A stretch of DNA of 64,000 nt from Owenia fusiformis (lineage: Eukaryota > Annelida > Polychaeta > Sabellida > Oweniidae): positions 34,936,538 to 35,000,537 of the forward strand of contig CAIIXF020000007.1 of the NCBI GenBank assembly GCA_903813345.2. Direction: 5' to 3'. The notes under the pieces were generated by a model. That model saw only the letters and a program-made list of their open reading frames with translations. It made no database searches and had not been told where the DNA came from. Positions 1 to 10,722 of this stretch are shown piece after piece (the stretch's first letter is position 1; every line of letters starts with the position of its first letter). Position numbers and translations under genes: made by a program.

Positions 1-69
1 ATTCAAGGTACAATTATTCGAGGCGCAAGAAAAAATTAATATTAAACATGTATGCCACAACTTTCTATT

Positions 70-1094
70 TCTAGGTTTATTCTCTAATAGATCAGATAAA
101 CGTTTCAAAACTACCGTATACATATACGGTAAAACCTGCGTTTTTAGATTTAATACTTTTTGTCATATCAATGCAAGGAAAGGCAGGGAATCGAATGAAA
201 TGCTACGAAAGACGGTAAATCACATTTGTACGTGGCGTTTAGGGCTTGAGTTAGCGTCAATCAGTGACGCAAATAGGTAATTATTTTAATCAAAACGTAG
301 CATTATAATAATACGTACTTAAAAACATGTTCTTTCCTCGCGATTCCTCTCATTTAGTACAAAATGATGAATGTGCTCTTTATTACGCGCATGCGCAAAC
401 CGCCAACTAAGCATTTTCTAACGAAGCTACCTGTTACACTGGCCAAAAAAGCTTCGTTGGGACCTAACCTTCGTTGAATTTTATAATCAATTGCTTCGTT
501 ATCAACTAAGCTTTTCTAACGAAGGCGGAGGTGTTACACTGGCCAAAAATTGCTTCGTTACGTAGCTTTCTTGTCAAATTGCTTCGTAACGAAGCATTTC
601 AACTGGCCTGTGTAACAGGGGTCAGTGTTACACCTCCGCCTTCGTTAGAAAAGCTTAGTTGATAACGAAGCAATTGAGTAGAAAATTCAACGAAGGTTAG
701 GTCCCAACGAAGCTTTTTTGGCCTGTGTAACAGGTAGCTTCGTTAGAAAATGCTTAGTTGGCGGTTTGCGCATGCGCGTAATAAAGAGCACATTCATCAT
801 TTTGTACTAAATGAGAGGAATCGCGAGGAAAGAACATGTTTTTAAGTACGTATTATTATAATGCTACGTTTTGATTAAAATAATTACCTATTTGCGTCAC
901 TGATTGACGCTAACTCAAGCCCTAAACGCCACGTACAAATGTGATTTACCGTCTTTCGTGGCATTTCATTCGATTCCCTGCCTTTCCTCGCATTGATATG
1001 ACAAAAATTATTAAATCTAAAACACGCAGGTTTTACCGTAAATGTATATTTGAAACGTTTATCTGATCTATAAGGGAATAAACCTAGAATATTT
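70..1094. repeat. 1-kb imperfect palindrome (foldback element)
   Basis: Bases 70-581 are repeated in reverse complement at 583-1094, with the symmetry centre near 582. Examples are TTCTTTCCTCGCGATTCCTC near 330 against its complement near 820-833, and the CCTAGG/AATAAACC-type ends near 75 and 1090. Both arms contain GCTTCGTT-rich sub-repeats that are themselves inverted. I see no clean terminal repeat plus target duplication and no coding capacity. A 40-bp stretch of the arm (102-140) recurs in direct orientation at 1334-1380. It is probably a non-autonomous foldback transposon. Confidence 0.8.
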
Positions 1095-2116
1095 AAATGT
1101 CCCTCTTTCCGGGAAAACTCCGTCTCATGTGTGGAAGGGTAAACTTTTGAAATTACATAAGATATGCTTAGTGAATAGAAATTGATTGATTCGAAAACGT
1201 CTCTCTTCAGAAATCGTATTCAACTGATTATCGCCCCATTGCAATACTTGTACTAGTCGTTCTATTATTTCATTCGTCGACGATTTTAAAATGTAATTGA
1301 ATTTAAACTTCATGTTTAAATATATTGAATTAATTACGTTTCAAAACTTCCGTATACAAATACAGTAATACCTGCGGACAAGGGACGGTGGCCAAAATTG
1401 TTTCTTGTCGACAGATATTTGCCACAGAGAGGCTGCATGTTTTAGGCCAGCCCCAAACACTATTGATGTGTCGTAAGACGATGCGTACAACTGATATTTA
1501 AGTTTCTTCCATTTTGCGCCATTTTCGAATTCAACGGACGGCTGATGGATTAACATACTAATTTATGTCAAACTCACTCAAATATGCATGGAATATTGGC
1601 GAGACGGGTAATATTCATATTAAAATGAATTGATCATGAAATAGTAGTTAAACCACCAGCCGAACACCGAGATATTTTAGTAATGGCTACACTATTTGAA
1701 ATATAACTGAGAAGTCCATTTGGAAATTGAACGTTTTTATACGATATTACAGACTAGTCCTCTGCATAAACCCCAAATCCAATTCCTCCTAGTAATTAAC
1801 ATAGGCCTATTTTTATTCCATATGTTTTCCAAAGGAAATGATAGAAAATGAAAACAATACTTGTAATCGTATTGACAGCTGCAATATATAAAAATCGAAA
1901 TGATGGGAAAAAATGTATGGACATGTGTACGGAATGATCACATTCATCTGGTTTTATTTTCCAGAGAATTTTGAACTAGTCTTTTTCTGTGCTGAATTGT
2001 TAAAATAAACATTAAAAATTAGATTTTTGAGTTTGATCAATGGTTTATATCAAAAGAATAAAAATATTAATTATAATAAGTGGGTGGGGCAGATGAGTAC
2101 TGCACACGCGCAACGA
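1095..2116. other. Non-coding stretch
   Basis: No supported gene. It contains the short direct repeat of the palindrome arm at 1334-1380 and AT-rich sequence. The short open frames show no recognisable motif or splice context. Confidence 0.5.
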
Positions 2117-2250
2117 ACCATTTTAAGTGCAGTGTAACACCAAATTATTGCTTCGTTAGGGTTGGATAAAGCCAGTGTGGACACAATTTTTTCGCTAACC
2201 TTCGTTACAAAAATGCTTCGTTAGACTCAACCCAGCAGTGTAACAGGTAC
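2117..2250. repeat. Short relative of the GCTTCGTT-rich element
   Basis: This segment repeats the GCTTCGTTAG, AACCTTCGTT and GTGTAACAGG words of the 70-1094 palindrome in a compact block, flanked by GTGTAACACC on the left and GTGTAACAGG on the right. It looks like a small derivative of the same family. Confidence 0.5.
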
Positions 2251-2368
2251 CATTAAAGATAGAGAGTGTGTGTTGAAAATTTCCCACTCGACACAACGTG
2301 ATATAAAAGAGCATCACTTTCCCTTTAAATTCATCATCGATGACTATAAAGAAAAAAGGTTGTCTTAC

Positions 2369-2396
2369 CAATATAATAACAAGACGATCTTGCCAT
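2369..2396 (-). CDS. First coding exon of an off-window mucin-like paralogue
   Basis: On the minus strand an ATG at 2396 opens nine codons reading MARSSCYYI plus one base, followed by a GTAAGA donor. The first coding exon of the SEA mucin gene at 22818-22845 has the same length and phase and reads MARPSFYHI, with the same donor. The flanking DNA is also similar for about 700 bp upstream (2397-3070 against 22846-23480). The rest of this gene would lie to the left of the window. It is probably a tandem paralogue; a dead partial duplication of only the promoter and first exon is the alternative. Confidence 0.5.
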
Positions 2397-3070
2397 GTTG
2401 TGGTATTCTGTGTTTTCTTAATATCTGAAATTCCATATTTTACAATTTATACAACTACATTACAACAATTGGTGATCAAATTCATTTGATGTACTCAATT
2501 AGGCAGCAACATATTGCAGATGATTAATAAGGTCACACAATACCTTGTGAGTGAGTACGCTTTCTGAATTGTATTGTTGGCTTGCAATTACTCTTAATGA
2601 TTATAGTCCATCTCTATCGCATATAAATTGTCCATGAATATGTGTTAATATGCTTATGCATACACTGGATTTTTAGTTTTGTTACTCCAATCAATGCTTA
2701 TTGAAATTCTTAGAGATAACCCACATGATAAGGGGAGCGTCGGTAAAACTTTGAATTTAAATGGTCTATACATAATACCCATTGTCTCTGATCAACGAAA
2801 TATGATATAGGTTTGATTACAACTTCCTTTTGATAACGTAAACGTATTTCAAAGAACTTGACTTTTTAGATTCTGAACATTGAAGGCAAAGGTTATCTTA
2901 GTAACGTAGACTCGTGATATCTCAAGATATTGTTGATTTAAAAAAACAGAATACTCTTGGAACACTTTACAAACGTATACGATGAGGTTAAAAAATATAT
3001 ACTGTATATGTTACTTTTGCACGCCAAAGAAATGAAAGTTCATTAACTCATCAACTTCACTGATTAAACC
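2397..3070 (-). promoter_or_regulatory. Upstream region shared with the mucin gene
   Basis: Several blocks match the region upstream of the mucin first exon at 22846-23480 in the same order, for example TTGATAACGTAAAC and AGGCAAAGGTT. Divergence between blocks is considerable. The persistence of blocks next to a conserved first exon suggests a duplicated promoter. No individual factor site is claimed. Confidence 0.4.
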
Positions 3071-4520
3071 GGAGGTACCCATAATATGATAGCGTATAGA
3101 GCGTGTTAACATTAATATTGATGCATTTATTGAAATCGCCAAGCACGACATAACACTCGAAAAATTTAATCAACACTCTTCAAACAAATCTTTGTTAAAG
3201 ACATTTGCCAATTCTAACAAAAATAAAGTTCTTCGAGGTAGGCCTAGAGATAGTTAATCGGTATTGCTGGTCGAGTAAACAAAAACTAAATCAGAATATG
3301 TGAAAGTTGTCAGTTTGTTTTTCGTTACTTCTGTGCTCATTTTATATCAAAGATAGAAAGTGCATCTCAGGATTGTATATCATAAATATTCAAAAGTGAC
3401 AAGGGGAACGGACTTTAAACATAATTTAAACAGTCATGAAGAAAACGCAAACTTGCTATCCAAAACCATATTCTCACGTGAAAAGAAACAATTTGTAACA
3501 CCCCCTCCCCCGGCATCCAAATACCATTAATTGTCAAAATCCAAGACAACAATACAACAACGAGACATTTCATTCATACAGAATTCACTACAATTCATGT
3601 TGAAGAATAGATCTAAATTGATAACATATACTCATAACATCAAAACTAGTTATAACATGCAAGATAAGTGTGATAACCTACTTGGTGCTACATGTTTTTT
3701 TTTAATATTAGATACAGGAACTGGAACCTTAGCTTGCACTTGTGATCGGTGCGAGTACGCGTTTGATTGTTGATTTGCTCCATATAGCGGGAGGGTTCCG
3801 TTTCCATAGTTTAGTTTTTCATGAAAGCACCAAATTTGGCATGCATGCTCAGAATTGTTGTCTTAACAAAACCTGGATAGAACTTTTTTTCGGGATGGCG
3901 GCCATTTTGAATTTTTGCGTCATTGTTTTATTTATCATCCGCACAAAATATGGGTAACATGATCTAACATCCAATATTATGATCATGTAGGCATAAAAAC
4001 TAATCATATAGGGAAGAACTATTATAGCTAAAACTAAAAAACTAAGATATTTGTGTTTTTCAATGACTTAAAGCCTCATTAATTACGAAAAACGGTAAAT
4101 TCTGTTTTAAAGCAAGATTTGATTCCTTAACAACTAATCAAGATCTTTATTTGAAGTTTGGCTATTGAATTTGTGACTCTTGACGAAAGGACATTCGGGA
4201 TTATGTAAAAATAAAACTGCTAAATATATGTTCTGGTCCTCGTAAATCATATTATGCCATTTCCAAGGATCTCGTTTTTAATACATGAGTACCCTTAATT
4301 TTACGAAGTCTCGCATAATCATATTTTAACATCAATACAACTTTCTACATGTTTAGGTAGTGTAATGAAGACCGTCAAATATATATTATACTCTACTAGT
4401 ACTTCATAGATAAACTTCATAGATATACTTATCTAGTTCCTTGCACTCTCTACTTCAAAGACATAATTCAGATAACACGAGTCCCTTTTTGAAACATGTG
4501 TACATTACTACATTGTGGCT
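3071..4520. other. Intergenic, no supported gene
   Basis: AT-rich sequence with short open frames (for example 3531-3773 and 3742-3957) that have no domain, signal peptide or splice context. I see nothing functional here. Confidence 0.5.
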
Positions 4521-5231
4521 TTACACCGTTTTTTTGCATGAGCATTTAACGAGTTCCTGGCAAGCCTTTGATGCAACTTCTGTTGTCAGCCAGAGAGGGG
4601 TACATTTACCTCCATTGAGACTCCAACCCCAGTCAGATGGAGATGGTATGTCCAGCATAGGGGTAGTAAGGTTGCCCCAGATAAGGCCTGCTTGGAGTCC
4701 AGCTCTCAATGTATGCCGTGTTAAAGCATCTAGGGTAGGAGGGATTTTGCCAATGTGTGTCACTGATTTCCTTTTGAATATATTTTTTCTTGCTATGTTA
4801 ATAGAAGTGTCATTGCTAGTACGTATTGTCATACATTAGGATTGTGAAGCGTTGGGTAATCTGCATATCCTCTTTAGAGACTTCAGTTGGGGCCTAGGAT
4901 AGTTTCACAAATGTAGCAGTATAGCCTCCAGAAGTAAATTTTATTCGTTCCACACACTGGATTTTGATTTTAAATAGAATGCCAAGGTGGTGTCACAACC
5001 TTTAATGGCATGGAAGAGTGGAAGTGCCAGGGATTTCTGTGGCACTATATGGAGTTGGCAATATCATGAGCTGCAATGTAGATTCTCCTTTTCCATAAGC
5101 AGCCCATATGTGAACATCTAACTCTGATGCACATCTTACAGCCAGGACAACAACATCAGTAACTAGAACTTTGGAAATTCCTTGTTTGGCACAATTAGCT
5201 GCATGTTTAAATATTTGACTGTGTGCTTCCT

Positions 5232-8200
5232 CACGCCCGGTGAAAATGGGACGGAGGGGGGGGGGAGCAGGCAATTTCCGCTAGAAAATTCAACAAATCT
5301 GGTAAAATTATTTTTTCAAGACCGAGTTTACGAATGAATTGCAAATTGAATAAGCGCACGGTATGATAAAATATGTTAGGTATTCTAGGATTATTTTTCA
5401 ACCGATACTCTTTTAAGATATAAGATCTATTAAAAAAGGCGCAACGCAACCAACGTGCAAAAGTCAAAGTTTTTGCTATAAATCAAGCAACAAAAAAAAT
5501 CGAAAATAATTAAAATGGGACGGAGGGGGGGGGGGACGGAGGGGGGGGGGGGGGGGTAATAATTATATAAAGTGAAACAACTTCACACGAATTCTTGTAT
5601 TTGAAAAATGAACTCATTAACTTAGTAAGAAACTGGATGATATACCCCTGGAGACTGAAAAATGGGGATATTTGGAGTAAAAGGACTTAAAGTCGCGAAA
5701 CATCTCTAATCATGTCTTATATACATATTGCTCCCCCCCCCTCCGTCCCCTCCCCCCCTCCGTCCCAAATTCATTATTTTCGATTATTTTTTATTTCACA
5801 TATGGAAACTTATTTTATAAATTCAGCAATGACATTAATTTAGTTATGATAACATCACTTACAAGTATTTATTACAGGTCGTCCAGACCATTGTTGCTTG
5901 ATTCATAGCAAAAACGTTGATTTGTGCCTGTTGATGGCCTTGCGCCTTTTTTAATAGATCTCATACCTTAGATGCGTATCGTTTCAGAAAAAATCCCAGA
6001 AAACCTAACCACGGGGGATAAGCAAAACGAGGGCGAAGCCACGGACTGCGACTCGCGTAATTCAAAACGAGGTTACAACGCATTATAGCTGAACAATGGC
6101 GGTAAGTCCAAACTTAATTTGGAAGGCATGTTAGGAATTGGTGTAGATTATTGGTTTGGATATTCTACAGAATAGCTAGTATGTTCCAGTCGGTGATCAA
6201 CATATTCATACTCCACCTGCAATGGCATTCTTGGTGCTCGGCTATCCAATAGTTTAGCATGAACACAAATGAATTCGAAATCTGCCACAAAAAATGTAAT
6301 TTTGTCAATATTTGTCCCTAATATACCGATTTAAACAAAGGAATCAGAAATGACATCGAATTGATATAATTATTCATGTTCTGTTGTTACAATTACATCT
6401 TCGTGTGATATTTGGTAAGCGGAAAACGTACAATTACATAGAACATTGGAATTTATAATAGTCGCAGTCCATCCATCTGCCCAACGCAGTCCGCGACTCA
6501 GTGTTGCTTTATATCTGAAGCTGAACGCAATCACAGCCAAAGGTAGATAGCACAATGTGTGTACAGGTGTGGCCGAAATGGAGCAACTTTGGACAAAATT
6601 GAATATAAAGGGCTATTTTAATAGACCTACATCGTGTCTCAATCCATTCTGCAAATATATACAAGCTGTCAAATACAGCTGAAATCATGAATTTATGGTA
6701 GCTAGCAATATTGATGGACTGTTGGAAAGATCATCCAAAATTACATTAACTCACCAACTCTCCAATTATTTGATATTTTCCTGATATCTTAAATACTAGT
6801 TAATGTACCCTTCCCCAACAGCTTTTATTGCATCATCAAAAAGTTAATTGTTTCGCATTTCTACTTCTTATAAAAAGTCTCACCACTATCCAATTATCTA
6901 TATATTTAACCCTATCCACAAATTGGTTTGTAATAAACATATTACGTTGTCATCTTGCGCTCGACTGTTCTCTCAAATACGCTATTGAATTGCCATATTT
7001 CTAGGTCTTAAACGATACAATATAGCAATTTGGGACATTGATTCAGGTAAAAAATATATGTTAATCAACGTAACTTTGAATGATAATCTGGATGCTGACT
7101 TTCTTTTCCTGAAACAATAATAGCGTAGGAATATAGTTTACACTATTTTATTTATTTCGTGTTCGCGGTTGGACTGCGTTGCTTAGAATATCAATGGAGG
7201 CTGTGTTGCGTTGTTGAAATAGCTTTGTTTACTGGACTGCGTCCACTATGAATGCGCAGTTTGAATCTAATTTTCTCCTCATGAACACATTCTATTATCA
7301 AATCAGTTTCACGAATTATACTCGGAGCCTCAACTAACCTTTAGATATCAGAAACGTGTTAAAACTCCTTTCAAATGTATATACACGTCGCACGAAACTG
7401 GGGACAATTAGAGTAACATTATGGCGTCAAAATACCAAAACAATACAATGGGCAGTATAGGGCGCAATCAGCATTATAACGTCAAAAACGACAAGCGTTA
7501 CATTTGTCAAGTTTAGTCAACATAAAAATAAGATGCTTTATTCTTATTCAATCCTGGTAAAATTAACAGAGTAACAAGATCTCGAGGACAATATTTCTAA
7601 AATGTTTTTGATTTTTGAAAAACGGTCAGGAAGTCCATTCGGGGCGTTAGTAAAAATTGATGTGTATGGGATTTGTGGTAAAAAATCGATGCGTTACATT
7701 TTTTCAAGTCTCTAAAAGCAACTCTTATTCTCTTATTATTTGAAAAATAAAGAAATCGGTTATTGTTTTGTAAATTTCGCCATGACAATATTGTGCAGTT
7801 AAATTTTTTTTGAAATCAGACCTAAATTAGAAGGTTAAATAAAGGTAAACTTATTGCTTGTCTCCTTCGCCTTCAAAACCTTACACAATTTTGAAAATCT
7901 TAAAAGCGTTCATATAAGACGATTTGAACTGTAGCCGCTAGGCAATTGTGACGTCATAAAAGCACATGGTTCAATGAATAAAATGTGAAATTTTAGTAAA
8001 ATTCTGATCAGTATTACAAAAGTTATACCGATTTCAACGAACCGTGCAAGCGTGAAATGTTACGTCTTACAGCGTATTTGACGATGTCGGAGTACATTTA
8101 ACTTCAAAATTATGGTAGATCCTATCACACTTTCCATGGAAAAATAATTTCAGTGAAATGCGAATAAAAAATACTTCAAAATGATATATAATGCCCATAG

Positions 8201-8735
8201 TTAGCTTTTTAAATAAGGCAGATATTAACGCTTAAAGCTGAGATTACCCTGTATTTCCCGAATTGTCCCCAGGTCCGTGCACGTCATAATAGTAAATTAA
8301 AAAATATGCACATATTTAACAGGTAAAATCAGAACTTTGCTACTGTTTTAGCTTGATCTGGACAACTGCTTATTTTCTTATCTACAGACCAACAGTAGAT
8401 ACAGAGTAATATTTTGGTCACCGATTAGACACTACGATAGCATTTAAAATACCTGGATTTCTCTATTTTGTCGGAAGAAGCAGAAGGCACTGACGGATGT
8501 CCCTCCATTTTGGCGCTGGGCTGCGGTGTAAAGTTACGCGAGTCGCAGTCCGTGGCTTCGCCCTCGTTTTGCTTATCCCCCGTGCTAACATATTCTACCA
8601 TACCGTGCGCCTATCCATTTAGCAATTCAATAGTAAACTTGTTCTTGAAAAAATAAATCTTCCGGATTTGTTGAATTTCCTAGCAGAAATTGCCTGCTCC
8701 CCCCCTCCGTCCCATATTCACGATCACCGGGCGTG
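5232..8735. mobile_element. CAC-ended foldback element, 5-bp TSD TTCCT (outer)
   Basis: The ends are inverted repeats beginning CACGCCCGGTGA, followed by GGGACGGAGGGGGG and a longer arm of about 150 bp. A perfect 5-bp target duplication TTCCT lies at 5227-5231 and 8736-8740. Without the nested element at 6010-8584 it is about 930 bp and nearly palindromic: the arm 5232-5580 mirrors 5730-6009 plus 8590-8735, with poly-G/C blocks near 5520-5560 and 5732-5765. It has no coding capacity and inserted into the dead transposon ORF on the minus strand. A solo end of the same family is at 20879-20943. Confidence 0.8.
6010..8584. mobile_element. CAC-ended DNA transposon, 5-bp TSD CTAAC (nested)
   Basis: Terminal inverted repeats of about 51 bp begin CACGGGGGATAAGC and run to ACTCGCGTAA. 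The target duplication CTAAC is at 6005-6009 and 8585-8589. Removing the element and one duplication restores the arm of the host palindrome (compare its partner near 5370-5395). The interior is 2.5 kb without a convincing ORF. A shorter relative with the same termini lies at 42663-44042, sharing the terminal ~650 bp on the left and blocks on the right. CAC termini plus 5-bp duplications are the combination known for Transib and RAG-like transposons; family membership is inferred, not shown. Confidence 0.85.
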
Positions 8736-9830
8736 TTCCTCATGATTACAGGGAGTTATATTGCTCTCCACATCAAGGAGAGAGTTGTATAATACATTGT
8801 CTCCATTGTTTCCATGGAGCTCTTTTGTCCTTTTATTTAGGGTGTGATGATCTCAGACTTTGTAGATCGTCTCAGCTTGCCATGGCAGGTAGGCTTTGTT
8901 GATTGGGAGAAAAACTCTCCAAAGTTAGCATTTTTGTGTTAACATACAATGTAAAGACAATATAATTCTCATTTTTCAGAGAATCGAGGTCCTGTTTTGC
9001 TTTTGTCTTAGGTTTGGGTTCTGGTCGACTGAACAGTGGGCGTTTATTTCGAGTAATTTTATGTTGGAGAGGTGTTTTCTATCCACAAGACGATCTTGAA
9101 TAAATGAATCACATCATTGGTCTTTTCCAAGCTGTTGTATTGTAGTTATGGTCTCAATCACCTCTTTCCCCATCATTATCTTAGTATCAAGGGAGAATAG
9201 CCCATCAGAAATTTCAAGAAATGGGTTCCACCATTTCATCAATAGTGGCAGTGAGAGCTTATACATCTTTCATGAATTTTGTGTTGCCTATGTCTGATCA
9301 TGGTGTCGTCAGTTGGTGTCATCTTTAAGATCAACTCCATCAAATTCCTCTAAGATAGGGTTATGTCTGGTCCTACAACCATCCACTTACGCAGGGCATT
9401 TAGATCATCAAGGAGCCAACTGCCAACCATCTCCCTATATGATACTATTATTTTGTTCATAAGCTCGGTCAATTGGTATTCCTGAGAAGGCTCGTTTGGT
9501 CTTTTTACCACAAAAATGACCAGTCATAAATCACCAGGAGCATTGGTTTTCAGTAACACCATGTCTTGTACGTGAAATTGTATCCACCTTGCGTAATTTG
9601 TTTGATCAAGGACAAAAAACCAGGGCATACGTTTGGAGAGAGATTCAACATACAAGGGAAAGTTGCCCTCTCCTAGTGATCGGATGAATGTGAAGAGTAG
9701 CAACTGTTCAGACTGAGAGACATTTGAGACCTCTATGACATTGACCCCTTTCCAGAATTTGTCATAAACTTTCTAAAGCTTTGCTTTCCTGAAAATGTAA
9801 AGTTTTGAGCCCTTATTTGACAGACCCCTC

Positions 9831-10592
9831 CCAGACTACCATAGTTTATTCTTTTTATACCTCCGGATCCAGATAGTGGCATTACTAATTACGAATTATA
9901 TTGTGCAATATACACTTACATATAAAGGATGGCTAAAATTGTTATATTTTATACATTTCTTTTCATCTAATATTGAATATTCGACAGCTGACAAGCAAAA
10001 GTAATTTTTTTGAATTGCAAAAATTTTGACTGAAAACTATGTAATTATGATTATAACTTACAATATATTTAATTTTTGAACAGTGTTATTATGGAATGTA
10101 TAAAACAGCTAAATATGAATATTTACATGGCATCTATTATAAGCCCTCTATTGTAAATAATGAAAGTTTACGATGTTAATTAGCGATGTCCTAGATCACC
10201 ATTGTGTCTTTGATAACATCATAGATATGTACAGCATATAGTATACTCTCCTTTTATCACAATTTGCAACTTATATAATTATATTGTTATATATAATGCG
10301 TATATATCCCCCGGACTTCACTGCTACTACTCGCGAGATAAGCACATAATACTATATATAGTACAGCAGATGTCCTTAGGGTCTAGAAGTTAAATTGTTG
10401 ATGGAGCTCTTGGACACCAAGTTCTCAATATATATAAAGATTATCATCTTCCATTCCAACTGTTCACCCACTAGTTCAACCAAATATGATTCGTCATAAA
10501 ATGTCAACTCTATGTTTATTTGGTGTTTCAAATGCTGCCCTTTCCTATTTAACATAGTATTTTAATAAATCGCATTTTAAGTTTCAACTTTG
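9831..10592. other. Intergenic, AT-rich
   Basis: No supported gene, repeat or RNA. It lies downstream of the mucin gene's poly(A) signal. Confidence 0.5.
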
Positions 10593-10598
10593 TTTATT
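10593..10598 (-). terminator. Poly(A) signal of the SEA mucin gene
   Basis: AATAAA on the minus strand, about 125 bases downstream of the mucin stop codon at 10723-10725. Confidence 0.5.
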
Positions 10599-10722
10599 TT
10601 GACTATCCAATGTATGCTGCGTCGTCTTCCGAAATAAAATTCCATCTTAATCCATCATCTCCTAGACAATGCTGATCAATGTTATTGTGCAAGTAGTGCC
10701 ATATTCCCATTACTTTTCAGGT

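Larger units (their letters stand above)
4521..9830 (-). pseudogene. Decayed transposon ORF, split by a nested insertion
   Basis: Minus-strand remains of a protein family common in invertebrate genomes as repeat-borne ORFs. The N-terminal part lies at about 9830-8741 (WFFVLDQTNYARW near 9600, then an EQNN motif near 9460, with stops and shifts). The C-terminal part lies at 5231-4521 (SKVLVTDVVVLAV, then SPSDWGW and ASKACQELVKCSCKK). The two parts are separated by the element 5232-8735. Removing that element and one TTCCT duplication restores the frame across the junction as CNHEEAHSQIF, the conserved segment expected there. Multiple stops and frameshifts show it is dead. The parent transposon class is not resolved. 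The plus-strand ORF at 4441-4839 is its shadow. Confidence 0.75.

Noticed and set aside
3742-3957. 71-codon ORF with a hydrophobic C-terminus
   Set aside because: ATGGCGGCCATTTTG-type sequence is common in dispersed repeats; no splice context or family.
4441-4839. 132-codon plus-strand ORF
   Set aside because: Opposite the recognisable transposon protein (SPSDWGW, ASKAC) on the minus strand.
6370-6555. 61-codon ORF repeated at 43022-43207
   Set aside because: Conserved only because both lie in copies of the same transposon; no domain and no acceptor or donor.
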